Shown here one piece after another: positions 8,054 to 17,228 of a DNA stretch of 36,992 nt. The notes beneath the pieces were generated by a model. That model did no database searches, was not told the DNA's origin, and saw only the letters and a program-made list of their open reading frames with translations. This DNA comes from Chitinispirillaceae bacterium (GTDB lineage Bacteria > Fibrobacterota > Chitinivibrionia > Chitinivibrionales > Chitinispirillaceae). The stretch's first letter is position 1. Each line of letters opens with the position of its first letter. A program made the position numbers and the translations under genes. The DNA is taken from positions 1 to 36,992 of the forward strand of contig JAFGIN010000192.1 of NCBI GenBank assembly GCA_016929595.1, written 5' to 3'.

Positions 8054-9661
8054 ATGGATACTCCTGAAAAAAAACCTCTGCACTCCAGACGCGAGTTCAA
8101 CACTACCGGTATTCTTATCTTTATAGGTATTTTTCTTGTATTTGTTTTAACCATTGGCGGTGTTGCGATCAAAACCGCTCTGGGTAATCTCAAGTACCGA
8201 AACATCTGCCCCGATTACTTCGCCAGTCTTGATGCATTTATCGTTGGACCAGATGGAACAGGATTAGATTCCATATCCGTTACACTGAGGGATAATTCAA
8301 ATATCAACTGTCTTTATCAGGCTTTTACCGATAAAAACGGTCGTTTTACTCTTTTTAACGATTTCAACTCCTTTTCTCTTTACAAATCACCATTTACCTA
8401 TTACTTGTATGTGAGTGCCGGCGGAAAACAGGATACCGTACGCTACAAATTCAGACGATATCGCATGTGTCATTTCGAAAAGGTTGAAGGACCAGATACA
8501 ATAGTATTTAATCAGCATGAAGGGCGTGACATTCTGTTAACACTGCGCAATGTATCCAGAAGAAAGCTTTCCGATATTAGTGACGATCTTCCATTTAACA
8601 CCACAGCACTCTCAGAACGGCCCCCGATAAATCTTAAGAAAGCATTTACAGGGTGGAATACCATTCTCTACGGCAGCGTCCGGATAGATGAAAAATACGC
8701 GGTCACGGCAGCGATGAGAGGGCCACAAAACAGTACAGACTTTAGTAATCAGGCTGTTTATTATGTCATAGACAAAAACCTCGATAGTGACCTCAATGAT
8801 GAAAGGCCGGTAAAGTGGTTTGTGATCGGGGATGACCCTGAACCGGACTGTAAAGTTCGCACCTGTTTTACCGATGAACGCGTCATCTCAGATGGTACCT
8901 TGTTTAATTTTTCGATGCGATTGCGAGGATTTGACACTGAAACACCGTTACTGGATATCCGCAGCGAGGATGTACTCTGCGGAGAGTACCAGTTTCATCA
9001 GAAAAAGCTCACAGCCATGCTTTGGAACCGCCAGATGTGCGGATTTAAAAATTGGAGAAGCCTTTCGCTGGGTTTGGACCTCGACGAAAACGGATCCATC
9101 GATTTCACTGAGGGATCTGAAGAAATGTTTGAAAATCTGTCGGGTTATATAGTCATCGATTCCACAACAATCAGGATCGATACTATAATTGGTAATGGCA
9201 TAACATTACGGGGAACTTCAATGCCGCTTCCAGCAATGAAATACACATCGGTTACAATGGGTAATATGGCTCCTCCTGTTGCCGGATATTACAAAGAGGA
9301 ATTTAATCTGTTCCGGACATTATCGGAGAATGATATCGTTATTCTTTACTTCTTTGAAGGTAACACTGAGGAGTTCATGTCAGAGGAGCTCCTTCACACG
9401 ACTATTGAGGAGTTGGAGAAACAGTTTAACAGAGTCCAGTTGATCGGCATTAACAGGAACGTTTCGGGTCAACCCTGGTGTAAAGTACCGGTAATTGAAG
9501 AAAACCGGGGATGGAACGGTCCGATAGTCCGCGCATTTCACAACAGCAGGGATCGCGAGCTGGTATGTATCGACAGTACCGGAACCATTATCCTGCGCGG
9601 GGTGCCTGGGAATGAACTGCTGGAAAAGTTCAAAGAATCAACATCGCATCGCCGTAACTGA
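8054..9661 (+). CDS. Membrane-anchored extracytoplasmic protein with EF-hand-like loops and degenerate thioredoxin-like C-terminus
   Basis: A 535-aa protein. Residues about 19-41 form one transmembrane segment (GILIFIGIFLVFVLTIGGVA) after a basic N-terminus, so the rest should lie outside the cytoplasm. Residues about 55-110 resemble a carboxypeptidase-regulatory-like beta domain (GPDGTGLDSISVTLRDN ... TDKNGRFTL). Residues 342-353 (DLDENGSIDFTE) match the 12-residue EF-hand calcium loop at positions 1, 3, 5, 7, 9 and 12. Residues 240-250 (DKNLDSDLNDE) are a second acidic loop. The last about 110 residues (DIVILYFFEGN ... ELVCIDSTGTIILRGVPGNELLEKF) look like a thioredoxin/redoxin fold that has lost its CXXC, so a redox role is unlikely. 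The 3' end overlaps queA tail-to-tail by 32 bp. Function unknown. Confidence 0.7.
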   Translation: MDTPEKKPLHSRREFNTTGILIFIGIFLVFVLTIGGVAIKTALGNLKYRNICPDYFASLDAFIVGPDGTGLDSISVTLRDNSNINCLYQAFTDKNGRFTLFNDFNSFSLYKSPFTYYLYVSAGGKQDTVRYKFRRYRMCHFEKVEGPDTIVFNQHEGRDILLTLRNVSRRKLSDISDDLPFNTTALSERPPINLKKAFTGWNTILYGSVRIDEKYAVTAAMRGPQNSTDFSNQAVYYVIDKNLDSDLNDERPVKWFVIGDDPEPDCKVRTCFTDERVISDGTLFNFSMRLRGFDTETPLLDIRSEDVLCGEYQFHQKKLTAMLWNRQMCGFKNWRSLSLGLDLDENGSIDFTEGSEEMFENLSGYIVIDSTTIRIDTIIGNGITLRGTSMPLPAMKYTSVTMGNMAPPVAGYYKEEFNLFRTLSENDIVILYFFEGNTEEFMSEELLHTTIEELEKQFNRVQLIGINRNVSGQPWCKVPVIEENRGWNGPIVRAFHNSRDRELVCIDSTGTIILRGVPGNELLEKFKESTSHRRN

Positions 9662-10673
9662 GCATCCTGTATGAATTTCCAACCGCTTCACTATACGCAT
9701 TAAGAATTGCATCCCTGCCGGCAAACGCACTGACAAGCATTAACAGCGTTGACCGTGGTACATGAAAATTGGTGATCAACCCGTCAATACAATGGAATGT
9801 AAATGGTGGAAGTATCATCAGTCGTGTCGATCCACATTGTGCTTTCAGTTCACCATCAAGTGAACAGTTTTCAAGAACCCGAACGACAGTTGTCCCCACA
9901 GCAATCACTCTGCCTCCATTTGCTTTTGTCGTTTTTATTTCATCAACCGTACTCTGCAAAAGCTCAAATTTCTCTTCGTGAATTGGATGCTGACGCGGGT
10001 CTGATTCCTTAACAGGACGAAACGTTCCAATACCAACATGAAGTGTCACAAATGAAGATTCTATCCCGAGATTTTTAATTGTATCCAGCAGATTTTTCGT
10101 AAAGTGAAGACCTGCAGTCGGAGCAGCTACCGCACCATCACATCGGGCAAAAACGGTCTGATAGCTGTTACGATCCTCTATTGAGTCCTGACGGGTAATA
10201 TACGGTGGCAAAGGAATGTGCCCGAATCCCTCTATTAGAGAATCTATTGAAACCTCAGAATTATTATCTACACAAGATGAAATCAGCCGCCCGCCATCTG
10301 CAAGCACCTCTGCAATTTTTATTTGTACACACTCTGTTGAATCGAGTGTAACAACTGTTCCTTCAGGAAGCCTTTTGCCAGGACGTACAATGGCTTTCCA
10401 TGTATGACTGTCCACTCTTTCGGTAAAAAGAATCTCAACAGAAACACCATTATCTTTTTTTCCAAAAAGACGCGCCGGAATTACACGGGTATTGTTAAAA
10501 ACTAGCCGATCTCCCGTTCTAAGCATTCCAGGCAGATCCCTGAATAAATGATGTCCTATCCTGGCGGCATTTTTTTCAAGATGTAGTAATCTGCACGCGT
10601 CTCTGGGTTCAAGAGGAAATTGCGCTATAAGATGCTCGGGCAGATTATAATCGAAATCTTCAGTACGGATCAA
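9630..10673 (-). CDS. queA: S-adenosylmethionine:tRNA ribosyltransferase-isomerase QueA
   Basis: QueA transfers and isomerises the ribose of AdoMet onto 7-aminomethyl-7-deazaguanine in tRNA, making epoxyqueuosine in the cytoplasm. Family motifs are all present: FDYNLPEHLIAQFPLEPRD at the N-terminus, GDRLVFNNTRVIPARL, GFGHIPLPPYI, YQTVFA, GAVAAPTAGLHFT, THVG-type LHVGIGTFRPV, GGRVIAVGTTVVRVLE, and the C-terminal FHVPRSTLLMLVSAFAGRDAILNAY. The length (347 aa) is normal. The start is TTG at 10673-10671 with a purine-rich GGCGGAATGGAA upstream; the nearby ATG is out of frame. It lies 47 nt downstream of the methionine synthase activation gene on the same strand, so co-transcription is likely. The link between the two is AdoMet use. 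Confidence 0.97.
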   Translation of the reverse strand: MIRTEDFDYNLPEHLIAQFPLEPRDACRLLHLEKNAARIGHHLFRDLPGMLRTGDRLVFNNTRVIPARLFGKKDNGVSVEILFTERVDSHTWKAIVRPGKRLPEGTVVTLDSTECVQIKIAEVLADGGRLISSCVDNNSEVSIDSLIEGFGHIPLPPYITRQDSIEDRNSYQTVFARCDGAVAAPTAGLHFTKNLLDTIKNLGIESSFVTLHVGIGTFRPVKESDPRQHPIHEEKFELLQSTVDEIKTTKANGGRVIAVGTTVVRVLENCSLDGELKAQCGSTRLMILPPFTFHCIDGLITNFHVPRSTLLMLVSAFAGRDAILNAYSEAVGNSYRMLSYGDAMLIL

Positions 10674-10720
10674 TGTGGTTCCATTCCGCCATTTTGTAAT
10701 ATTTTTTGAGAATTATCATT

Positions 10721-11518
10721 TCATGCTGCAGGGTGATGTACAAACACACTTATCAATGAATACTCAGGTTTTATTTTAAATCGATCTGTGAGCTCAACAC
10801 CCAACCGTTCTTCTACAGACAGGAGTTCGAAAAGTTGTGGCAGTAATTGAGGTTCAGGCATTCCGGAGTTACCGAAATCGTACCTTCGACCAGCGCTGCG
10901 CTCAAGCCCGAAGCACCTGCGAACCTCTGTTGTAACTTTTTCGGCTATCATTTCAGAACAATGAGATGCTAACCCTGATATACATGCAGACAAAATAGGA
11001 TTTTCTATTTCGTTACCCGGTAATTGTATTTTTTTGTTAATATCAGGGCCCAGAGTACTTATTTGCAACGTAATAATATCGCCTGTCGGTTTAAAAAAGT
11101 CACTGATCGATCTTACTGAAGCATGTTTGAGTTCTGGAAACCTCAAACTCATTATCTCTGTGTGAAAATCTGACGGGTCCAGAATAACCACTACATTATC
11201 CTCTGTGATCACGGGAAAAAAGCCATAGAACCCAGATGCCTGAAAAAGGTCAAGTTCTGCAGCCTTAACTTTGATACGGTCATAACTATCATCAAGATCC
11301 GGTTTTACATCGCCGGATCTTTCAGAACAAACCCCCGACCACTCATTCCGAAAAAGTAACTCTTTTTTTATTGCCCCAAACACAGCATCACTGGTCCATT
11401 GAAGAACATTACTTGTTCCCCAGAATGGCGGCTCAAGATAATCACCATGCTCCAGGGGCTGCCGATTATCGTCTGATAGATTTTCGACAAAAATAATCTC
11501 TTTATCCTTATCTCTCAT
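10721..11518 (-). CDS. Stand-alone B12-dependent methionine synthase activation domain
   Basis: A 265-aa protein matching only the C-terminal AdoMet-binding reactivation domain of cobalamin-dependent methionine synthase (MetH). Matching features are GFYGFFPVITEDN near residue 97-109, the DFFKPTGDIITLQISTLGPD segment, a helical HCSEMIAEKVTTEVRRCFG block, then RRYDFGNSGMPEPQLLPQLF, and the end VEERLGVELTDRFKIKPEYS followed by a short tail ending HHPAA. In MetH the equivalent RxxxGYPACPD stretch binds AdoMet; here it reads RYDFGNSGMPEPQ, so the family's usual Tyr-Pro-Ala-Cys is altered. The domain normally remethylates inactive cob(II)alamin. It presumably acts in trans on a MetH core encoded elsewhere. 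ATG start with AAGGAA upstream. Confidence 0.85.
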   Translation of the reverse strand: MRDKDKEIIFVENLSDDNRQPLEHGDYLEPPFWGTSNVLQWTSDAVFGAIKKELLFRNEWSGVCSERSGDVKPDLDDSYDRIKVKAAELDLFQASGFYGFFPVITEDNVVVILDPSDFHTEIMSLRFPELKHASVRSISDFFKPTGDIITLQISTLGPDINKKIQLPGNEIENPILSACISGLASHCSEMIAEKVTTEVRRCFGLERSAGRRYDFGNSGMPEPQLLPQLFELLSVEERLGVELTDRFKIKPEYSLISVFVHHPAA

Positions 11519-12044
11519 TAAAACAGATGTTCCTTATATAATTTGTTTTAAATACACATGCCACCCTTCAACACGCAAAAGCAGAAGCTCTGTGTACCAT
11601 TCATTCATTTATACCGTTTGCCAGACCAATAAAGGACGTTTTTCGCTATTTTGGTTTTATAACGGTTTAGAATCAATCAGATTCTGTTCAAGACACCTTA
11701 TTGTGCTATTATTCTCCCACATTGCGGCATCAGGATGAGCGTAATTTAGGATAATATGCATAAAAAGGACGCTCATTCTGAGTCTGTTCAAAACACTACA
11801 CTAACGACTATTTTATTGCATTTTGAACAGAAACCAATTATGTTTGTTAAAAATAACATCTGCCCATTTGAAAAAAACTGCAAAACTAATTACAGAATAC
11901 ATTGCTGCACAAGCTTACAGTGTCTGGTTATAAATTACGATTATTTGTGGACAGATATGTCCATACTTTTAAATTAAACCCATAGCGGTATAATTAATTT
12001 GGCGATATATTTAGACTATTCAAAAGAAGGTAATAGACATCAAA
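11519..12044. other. 526-bp AT-rich intergenic region between divergent genes
   Basis: This separates the minus-strand MetH-activation gene from the plus-strand TIGR02147 regulator, so it should hold both promoters. The only structure I can support is the inverted repeat at 11948-11963. A 73-codon frame at 11756-11977 has no ribosome site, no recognisable domain and poor composition, and I do not call it a gene. Confidence 0.6.
11948..11963. promoter_or_regulatory. Perfect inverted repeat TGGACA-N4-TGTCCA upstream of TIGR02147 gene
   Basis: Six-base arms around GATA, 81 nt before the regulator start at 12045. The size and position fit a dimeric operator, possibly autoregulatory, but no second copy was found in front of the other TIGR02147 gene. 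Confidence 0.35.
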
Positions 12045-12872
12045 ATGAAACCCGTTTTTGAATATATCGACTACAGAGATTTCCTTAGAGAACACTATGA
12101 GGAGCAGAAGGAGCTTCACAGTTTTTTTTCGTACCGCTACTTCGGTAATAAAGTCGGTCTTGATCCGAGTTACCTCCTGAAGGTCATGCTCAAAACAAGG
12201 CACCTGGCTGAAAAATCTATCCCTAAATTAACTGCATTTCTCAAATTCAATCCTAATGAAACAGAGTATTTTCATACGATGGTTCTTTTTATAAAGGCCA
12301 AATCACAACGGGAGAGCAAACTGCATTTCGAAAAATTGCTCTCAATTAAAAATGTTAAAAACAAACGGCTGGTTGAATGGCAATATGAATATTTCTGTAC
12401 ATGGTACCATCCGGTAATTCGATCTGTTCTTGAGTATTTCGATTTCAAGGATGACTATACCCTGCTTGGGCAGCAACTTTCACCATCGATTTCAGAAAAG
12501 GAAGCCCGGGAATCGGTGCGTCTGCTGGAAAAATTGAAACTGATAGAACGAGATTCCGGTGGGCGTTATAAATTAACAGATAGTGCGATTACAACAGGAT
12601 CAGAATGGCGGTCTCTGGCAATTTCTACATTCCAGGAGCAGACAATAAAGCTCTCTCAGGAATCGATTGAGCGTCATAAACGAGAACTTAGGGACATTTC
12701 TACAATAACCATGAACATTAATGAAGAAAATTTTGAAGAGATTCGTCACCGGATAACTGAATTCCGCCGCTCGATAATTGCTTATGTGGGTGAAACCACC
12801 ACTCCGGACAGGACGTATCAGTTGAATATGCAGTTTTTTCCCTTAACGGACATCAAAAGTGGAAAACAATGA
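12045..12872 (+). CDS. TIGR02147 (DUF4423) family regulator, copy 1
   Basis: A 275-aa cytoplasmic protein of the Fibrobacter paralogous family TIGR02147. The N-terminus VFEYIDYRDFLREHYEEQK is the family signature. Residues about 26-85 (FSYRYFGNKVGLDPSYLLKV ... IPKLTAFLKFNPNETEYFHTMVLF) read like an Xre-type helix-turn-helix followed by the family's LNxxExxYF motif. Residues about 145-190 (SEKEARESVRLLEKLKLIER, GRYKLTDSAITTGSEW) look like a winged helix. The C-terminus ends MQFFPLTDIKSGK, matching copy 2 (VQFFPLTNTKTGE). AGAAGG precedes the ATG. Its stop overlaps the next start by 4 nt (ATGA), so the two proteins should be translationally coupled. The regulatory role is family-level inference. 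Confidence 0.9.
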   Translation: MKPVFEYIDYRDFLREHYEEQKELHSFFSYRYFGNKVGLDPSYLLKVMLKTRHLAEKSIPKLTAFLKFNPNETEYFHTMVLFIKAKSQRESKLHFEKLLSIKNVKNKRLVEWQYEYFCTWYHPVIRSVLEYFDFKDDYTLLGQQLSPSISEKEARESVRLLEKLKLIERDSGGRYKLTDSAITTGSEWRSLAISTFQEQTIKLSQESIERHKRELRDISTITMNINEENFEEIRHRITEFRRSIIAYVGETTTPDRTYQLNMQFFPLTDIKSGKQ

Positions 12873-14551
12873 AACCTTTTACTACATTTCCTTTGCTTTG
12901 TTATTTTTTATGTGCATGTATACTACCGTATCTGACGGTCTGCACAGACAATAATCTGGCAGGAGCAACAACCGAGACAACCAATGGCATTGTCGGCAGC
13001 ATATATAATAGCGACAACACTCCTGCACCATATACGATTGTTACGCTTCGAACAAACGATCATAACCCGGTCACTGATACATCGACAAACAGTACAACTA
13101 CTGACACTACAAATTCCCATGGCGAATTTACATTCAGAAATATCAATCCGGGTACATATACCATCCTTGCACGTGATTCAACTGCATCGAAGGGCACGCT
13201 GATCAGAAATATCGCTGTCAATAAAGATTCTCTGACAACATTACATCCGGTAAATCTTGATAAAACAGGTTCAGTCTCTACATCATTCAAAAAGCAGAGC
13301 TCAATCACTCCAGAAAGTTATATCTACATTCCCGGAACCGATATTTATGCATTTGTCGAAGCTGAAGTAGATGTAATTCTTGACGAAATTCCGACTGGTT
13401 CTTTACATGAAGTTATTCTTTCCAGAGCTGATGGTAAAAAAACCAATATTTTGCAAAAGGAAATCATTATTCAGGCTGAACAAACGATCTTCATTGATAA
13501 TCCACTATGGAAATACAAACGCAAAATTACTCTTAATACTTCATCCAGCGGAGCATCGATCACCTCAGATCTTTACAGTTTCCCAGTTCTCATACGACTG
13601 AACAGTACAAACTTCAATTTTTCTCAAACACAGCCTGGAGGTACCGATCTTTTTGTAAAAGGAAATAACGGTAAAGTCCTCGATGCAGAGATCGAACGCT
13701 GGGACACTCATACATCACAGGCTGAGATATGGGTGAATGTTGATACGATCTATGGTAACAATGCAGATCAATCGATCACCATATACTGGGGAAATCCGGA
13801 AGTCACTTCATTAACTCGTAATAACATTGTATTTGATTCCTCATATGGTTTCCATACAGTCTGGCACCTGAGCGAATCATCCGATACGGTTCATGATGCA
13901 GGCTCCCATGGATTTAAAGGCGTACGATACGGACCTGTCAGGCAGTGTCCAGGTATAATCGGCAATGGCCAGATATTCACTGATACAAGTGCCTGGTTTG
14001 AAATGGGCAATATCTCTAATGCTGGTACTAATGATTTAACTCTCAGTGCCTGGCTGAAAAGAGATACTATTGGTCTTCAGACTATTTTTGCCCAATCCAA
14101 CGGTGGAAAGCCTTCACCTACCTACGGATGGAGTTTTTCATTTGATATAGTTGATAACATCCACTTCTTCGCAGCGACAGCGGGATCCTCGTGGAGTGAC
14201 AACGGGGCATTCGGTTTCTGGGGAAAGAGTGAACTGAAGATTACCGACACTACTGCATGGCATTACGTTGCTGTTGTTATCAAACGGTCCGGCAATGAAG
14301 GGTGCAGAGTATATATTGATGGAGTTGATGTTACCGACAACTATGAAGGTTCCATTTCAGGGGTCGGAAGTATCAGTAATCAATTGCCTTTTCGGATTGG
14401 TTCAGAATCTGATTCTCAATATTCATTTATCGGTTCTATTGACGAGTGTATCATTTCATATGAAGCACGATCCCAGTCATGGATCAAATTGTGTTTTATC
14501 AACCAGGGAGCAGATGACAAATTCCTCATTTTTGAGCCCATTCAGTTCTGA
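12869..14551 (+). CDS. Secreted (possibly lipo-) protein: carboxypeptidase-regulatory-like, DUF2341 and LamG/ConA-like domains
   Basis: A 560-aa exported protein. The N-terminus MKPFTTFPLLCYFLCACILPYLTVC is a signal sequence; Cys25 sits in a weak lipobox (LTVC), so lipid attachment is uncertain. Residues about 38-100 form a carboxypeptidase-regulatory-like domain (NGIVGSIYNSDNTPAPYTIVTL ... HGEFTFRNINPGTYTILARDS). About 212-310 match DUF2341 (WKYKRKITL ... FPVLIRL ... LDAEIERWD ... IWVNVDTIYG ... ITIYWGNPE). About 330-545 match a LamG-type concanavalin-like lectin fold (VWHLSES, LTLSAWLKRD, WHYVAVVIKRSG, VYIDGV, FIGSIDECIISYEARSQSWI). Such DUF2341-LamG pairs are common in surface proteins that touch polysaccharide. 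It is coupled to the TIGR02147 gene by a 4-nt overlap, as in the second cassette near 35.2 kb. Confidence 0.85.
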   Translation: MKPFTTFPLLCYFLCACILPYLTVCTDNNLAGATTETTNGIVGSIYNSDNTPAPYTIVTLRTNDHNPVTDTSTNSTTTDTTNSHGEFTFRNINPGTYTILARDSTASKGTLIRNIAVNKDSLTTLHPVNLDKTGSVSTSFKKQSSITPESYIYIPGTDIYAFVEAEVDVILDEIPTGSLHEVILSRADGKKTNILQKEIIIQAEQTIFIDNPLWKYKRKITLNTSSSGASITSDLYSFPVLIRLNSTNFNFSQTQPGGTDLFVKGNNGKVLDAEIERWDTHTSQAEIWVNVDTIYGNNADQSITIYWGNPEVTSLTRNNIVFDSSYGFHTVWHLSESSDTVHDAGSHGFKGVRYGPVRQCPGIIGNGQIFTDTSAWFEMGNISNAGTNDLTLSAWLKRDTIGLQTIFAQSNGGKPSPTYGWSFSFDIVDNIHFFAATAGSSWSDNGAFGFWGKSELKITDTTAWHYVAVVIKRSGNEGCRVYIDGVDVTDNYEGSISGVGSISNQLPFRIGSESDSQYSFIGSIDECIISYEARSQSWIKLCFINQGADDKFLIFEPIQF

Positions 14552-14848
14552 TTTTTTACAGATATCCTACCCGAAAAGCGCTTCTTTTTTTGCAAAAGTT
14601 TCGCTACCATAAGTTATCACCTGTTACTTTTTCCATAGTGTACTCAATCAGGTACAAAAACACTCATACTGTGCGAATATCTTTGCTCATTTATCAAATA
14701 TTCCTTATATTAATACAAAAAGGAAGTGAGAGATATGAATTTGTATAGTGCATCTTTTCGATGTTTTTTTAATGTAAACATTTTTATTACCTGATAATCA
14801 TCATAGCGGCTTACTGAATGTGTTTAAATGGAGGTTACAAATACAACC

Positions 14849-17143
14849 ATGACAAGCAAACTCCTTTTTTCTCTATTAGTTGCAATAGTATTGACTTATG
14901 GTGAAAAGCCCACACTTTTAATAATACACCCGGATGGCTTTCCTGTTAAAAAATTTGAGCATAAGATCCATAAAAGCATAAATAAAAAAATTGTATTGCA
15001 TTCAGTACTGCCGCTCAATAAAAGTGAGATTGAAAATATTCTGGCGAGCAATTCAACACGCCTTGTAATAGTTATAGATCCCGGATCAATCAGCATCATG
15101 AAAGAACTTCATAGTGAAGAGTATCGGCACAGGCATATCCCGACGATTTTTATTGGCAGCCAGTTTAATGAGCATTTAAATGCCAATACCCTGAAAAACA
15201 GCAGCACCATAAAATACAGAATAAATCTGGACCAGTATATAAACAATGCATATCAGTTGACCGGTTCCCGACCTCAACGAATTGGCATAATCTATTCAGC
15301 TTCAAATCTCAAACTCGTTCAGTCATTAAAAAATGATGGTGAACGTTTGCACGCACGTTTATTTCCATATGCCATTTCAGCATCAAACAATGCTGCCAGC
15401 GTGAAGGCATTTATTAACAATATGGTAGAAATTAACAATATAGATCTTTTGATCATTCCCAATGATCCGTTGGTGATGAACTCCCGTAACATCAACACTT
15501 TCTGGAACGGACAAATTGGAGAACTTCAGGTGCCGATTGCTATTCCCCCGGCATTTTTAAATAATATTTCCAGACGAGACAATGTTTTTGGTTTAGTGCA
15601 AGATTTAGATGAGATAACAGATTATGCTTCAAAGATTATTACTAATGCGCATTCTAATAACTGGAAAATCTCACACTATGTCCTGCACGCATTTAAAAGC
15701 ACCCGCCTGTTACCTGAAAATAACTCCAACAAGACGCTTATAGTTGAAAATGAGATCAAAACGCCATTATCGTCAACTAACGAAAGTGTCCCTTCCATAC
15801 GCCCGGAAATCACTCACAATGTAAATGTACAGGAAAACAAAATTACCTCCTCCAGAGATAAAAAAGCAAAAGTTGTAACCAGAAGAAAGCCAATCAAAAC
15901 CAGACCCGTTGCACAAGCAGCATTAAAAATACCTCAAAAAGCCACTACTCATGAAACAGCCAATGTTATTTCAGGTAAAAAAGTTATCAAAGATCCTGGT
16001 AAAATTAAAAAACACCTTAAAATCAGATCTGAAACAGTTATGGTATACAGGGAAATGTCGCCTGGAACAACCGTTCTTGGAATAGCACGATGTGGCGATA
16101 ATGTTGGGGTTTATTCGGACGACAGCACATGGTTACACGTAAATTTTTTCGGGATTCCGGGATATATAGCAATGAATGATGTCAAAAGTGATATGCAGCA
16201 GGCATCTCCTGCAAATGTTGTTTTTCCAACCATAATTTCATTATCAACATTTATTCTTTTACTGATAAATTTTGTAATATATATGGTTTTTCATCACAAT
16301 CGAAGAACAGGCAGTGATTCAATGCTGAAAAGATGTCTTTTAATAACAGACAGAAATCGGGAAATTACATTTTCATCAACGAACAAAAAATTTGTCTCTA
16401 TATATAAGTTTCTCAGAAATTTTGGCTATCATGTCACCGTTTTAAAAAATTCACACTCATTGCATGACTACCTCACACATCACAGAGCTGATTTGATACT
16501 TTTTGATTTCAGTATCGATCATTATATCCGGTCTATCATTTTTCAAACATTGCTGGAAGGTGGATTCTCTCAACATCTTACGTTACTATTTTACAATGTG
16601 AAAAATACCAAAGCTATTAAAAATGATTTCCGTTTTATCCAGAAAACATTTGTTTTTAATGACAAATTTACAATTTCAGATCTCAGCAAAGTACTTTTGA
16701 TGACTTCTGTTGATAATGACAAATCATTGTCTACAGGAGCTCCGGGCGAATCCTATCTTGAAGGTATTTTTCACAAGGATACACTTACAGAAATTTTTTC
16801 AATGATTGATTCCAATAGAAAAACAGGCTGTCTTCTTGTCGAAACAACAGAATCATCGGGAATGGTTTTTTTTGAGGAAGGTACAATTACCTATGCGATT
16901 TCAAATACATTAATGGCCGAAGAAGCTCTATTCAGTATTCTGTCACAGAAGACTGGAAGTTTTCGATTTATCTCAGATAAAAAACCAGTATCACAACATG
17001 TAAACCTTGATGTTCAAAGTGTTCTATTAGAAAAAGCCCGCATTGAAGATGAAACTACGCACGTTGCAATAGAACAGCTTATGAAAGAATACTCTCCCGG
17101 CACATCGGCAATTGAGAAAAACAGGTCCATATTAAATGTATGA
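14849..17143 (+). CDS. Transmembrane sensor fusion: ABC-substrate-binding-like, SH3, TM, receiver-like, DUF4388
   Basis: I place the start at 14849 (MTSKLLFSLLVAIVLTYG, a signal peptide) because GGAGG at 14830-14834 precedes it. The ATG at 14828 would add seven residues and has no ribosome site. Positions below use the longer form. Residues 25-300 resemble ABC_sub_bind proteins (LLIIHP ... PTIFIGSQF ... RPQRIGIIYSASNLKLVQSL ... DLLIIPNDPLVM). A basic linker follows, then a bacterial SH3 domain at about 395-455 (LKIRSETVMVYREMSPGTTV, ending WLHVNFFGIPGYI). The TM helix is about 466-488. Residues about 498-625 look like a receiver (CLLITDR ... ADLILFDFS ... IQKTFVF). About 637-750 is DUF4388 (LEGIFHKDTLTEIFSMIDSN ... 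GMVFFEEGTITYAIS). No kinase or DNA-binding domain is present, so output must be through a partner. The whole architecture is unfamiliar to me. Confidence 0.7.
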   Translation: MTSKLLFSLLVAIVLTYGEKPTLLIIHPDGFPVKKFEHKIHKSINKKIVLHSVLPLNKSEIENILASNSTRLVIVIDPGSISIMKELHSEEYRHRHIPTIFIGSQFNEHLNANTLKNSSTIKYRINLDQYINNAYQLTGSRPQRIGIIYSASNLKLVQSLKNDGERLHARLFPYAISASNNAASVKAFINNMVEINNIDLLIIPNDPLVMNSRNINTFWNGQIGELQVPIAIPPAFLNNISRRDNVFGLVQDLDEITDYASKIITNAHSNNWKISHYVLHAFKSTRLLPENNSNKTLIVENEIKTPLSSTNESVPSIRPEITHNVNVQENKITSSRDKKAKVVTRRKPIKTRPVAQAALKIPQKATTHETANVISGKKVIKDPGKIKKHLKIRSETVMVYREMSPGTTVLGIARCGDNVGVYSDDSTWLHVNFFGIPGYIAMNDVKSDMQQASPANVVFPTIISLSTFILLLINFVIYMVFHHNRRTGSDSMLKRCLLITDRNREITFSSTNKKFVSIYKFLRNFGYHVTVLKNSHSLHDYLTHHRADLILFDFSIDHYIRSIIFQTLLEGGFSQHLTLLFYNVKNTKAIKNDFRFIQKTFVFNDKFTISDLSKVLLMTSVDNDKSLSTGAPGESYLEGIFHKDTLTEIFSMIDSNRKTGCLLVETTESSGMVFFEEGTITYAISNTLMAEEALFSILSQKTGSFRFISDKKPVSQHVNLDVQSVLLEKARIEDETTHVAIEQLMKEYSPGTSAIEKNRSILNV

Positions 17144-17228
17144 CGGAAATGCTGAAGATAAAAGAACTGACATGGTTGCGTAAATGCAATCGTTACGGAG
17201 TTTTTATCATCAGCTCCAGTTTTGATGA

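Noticed and set aside
11756-11977. A 73-codon plus-strand frame with several Cys in the 11.5-12.0 kb gap
   Set aside because: Cysteine spacing fits no zinc-binding pattern, there is no ribosome site, and the frame is typical of chance in AT-rich DNA.
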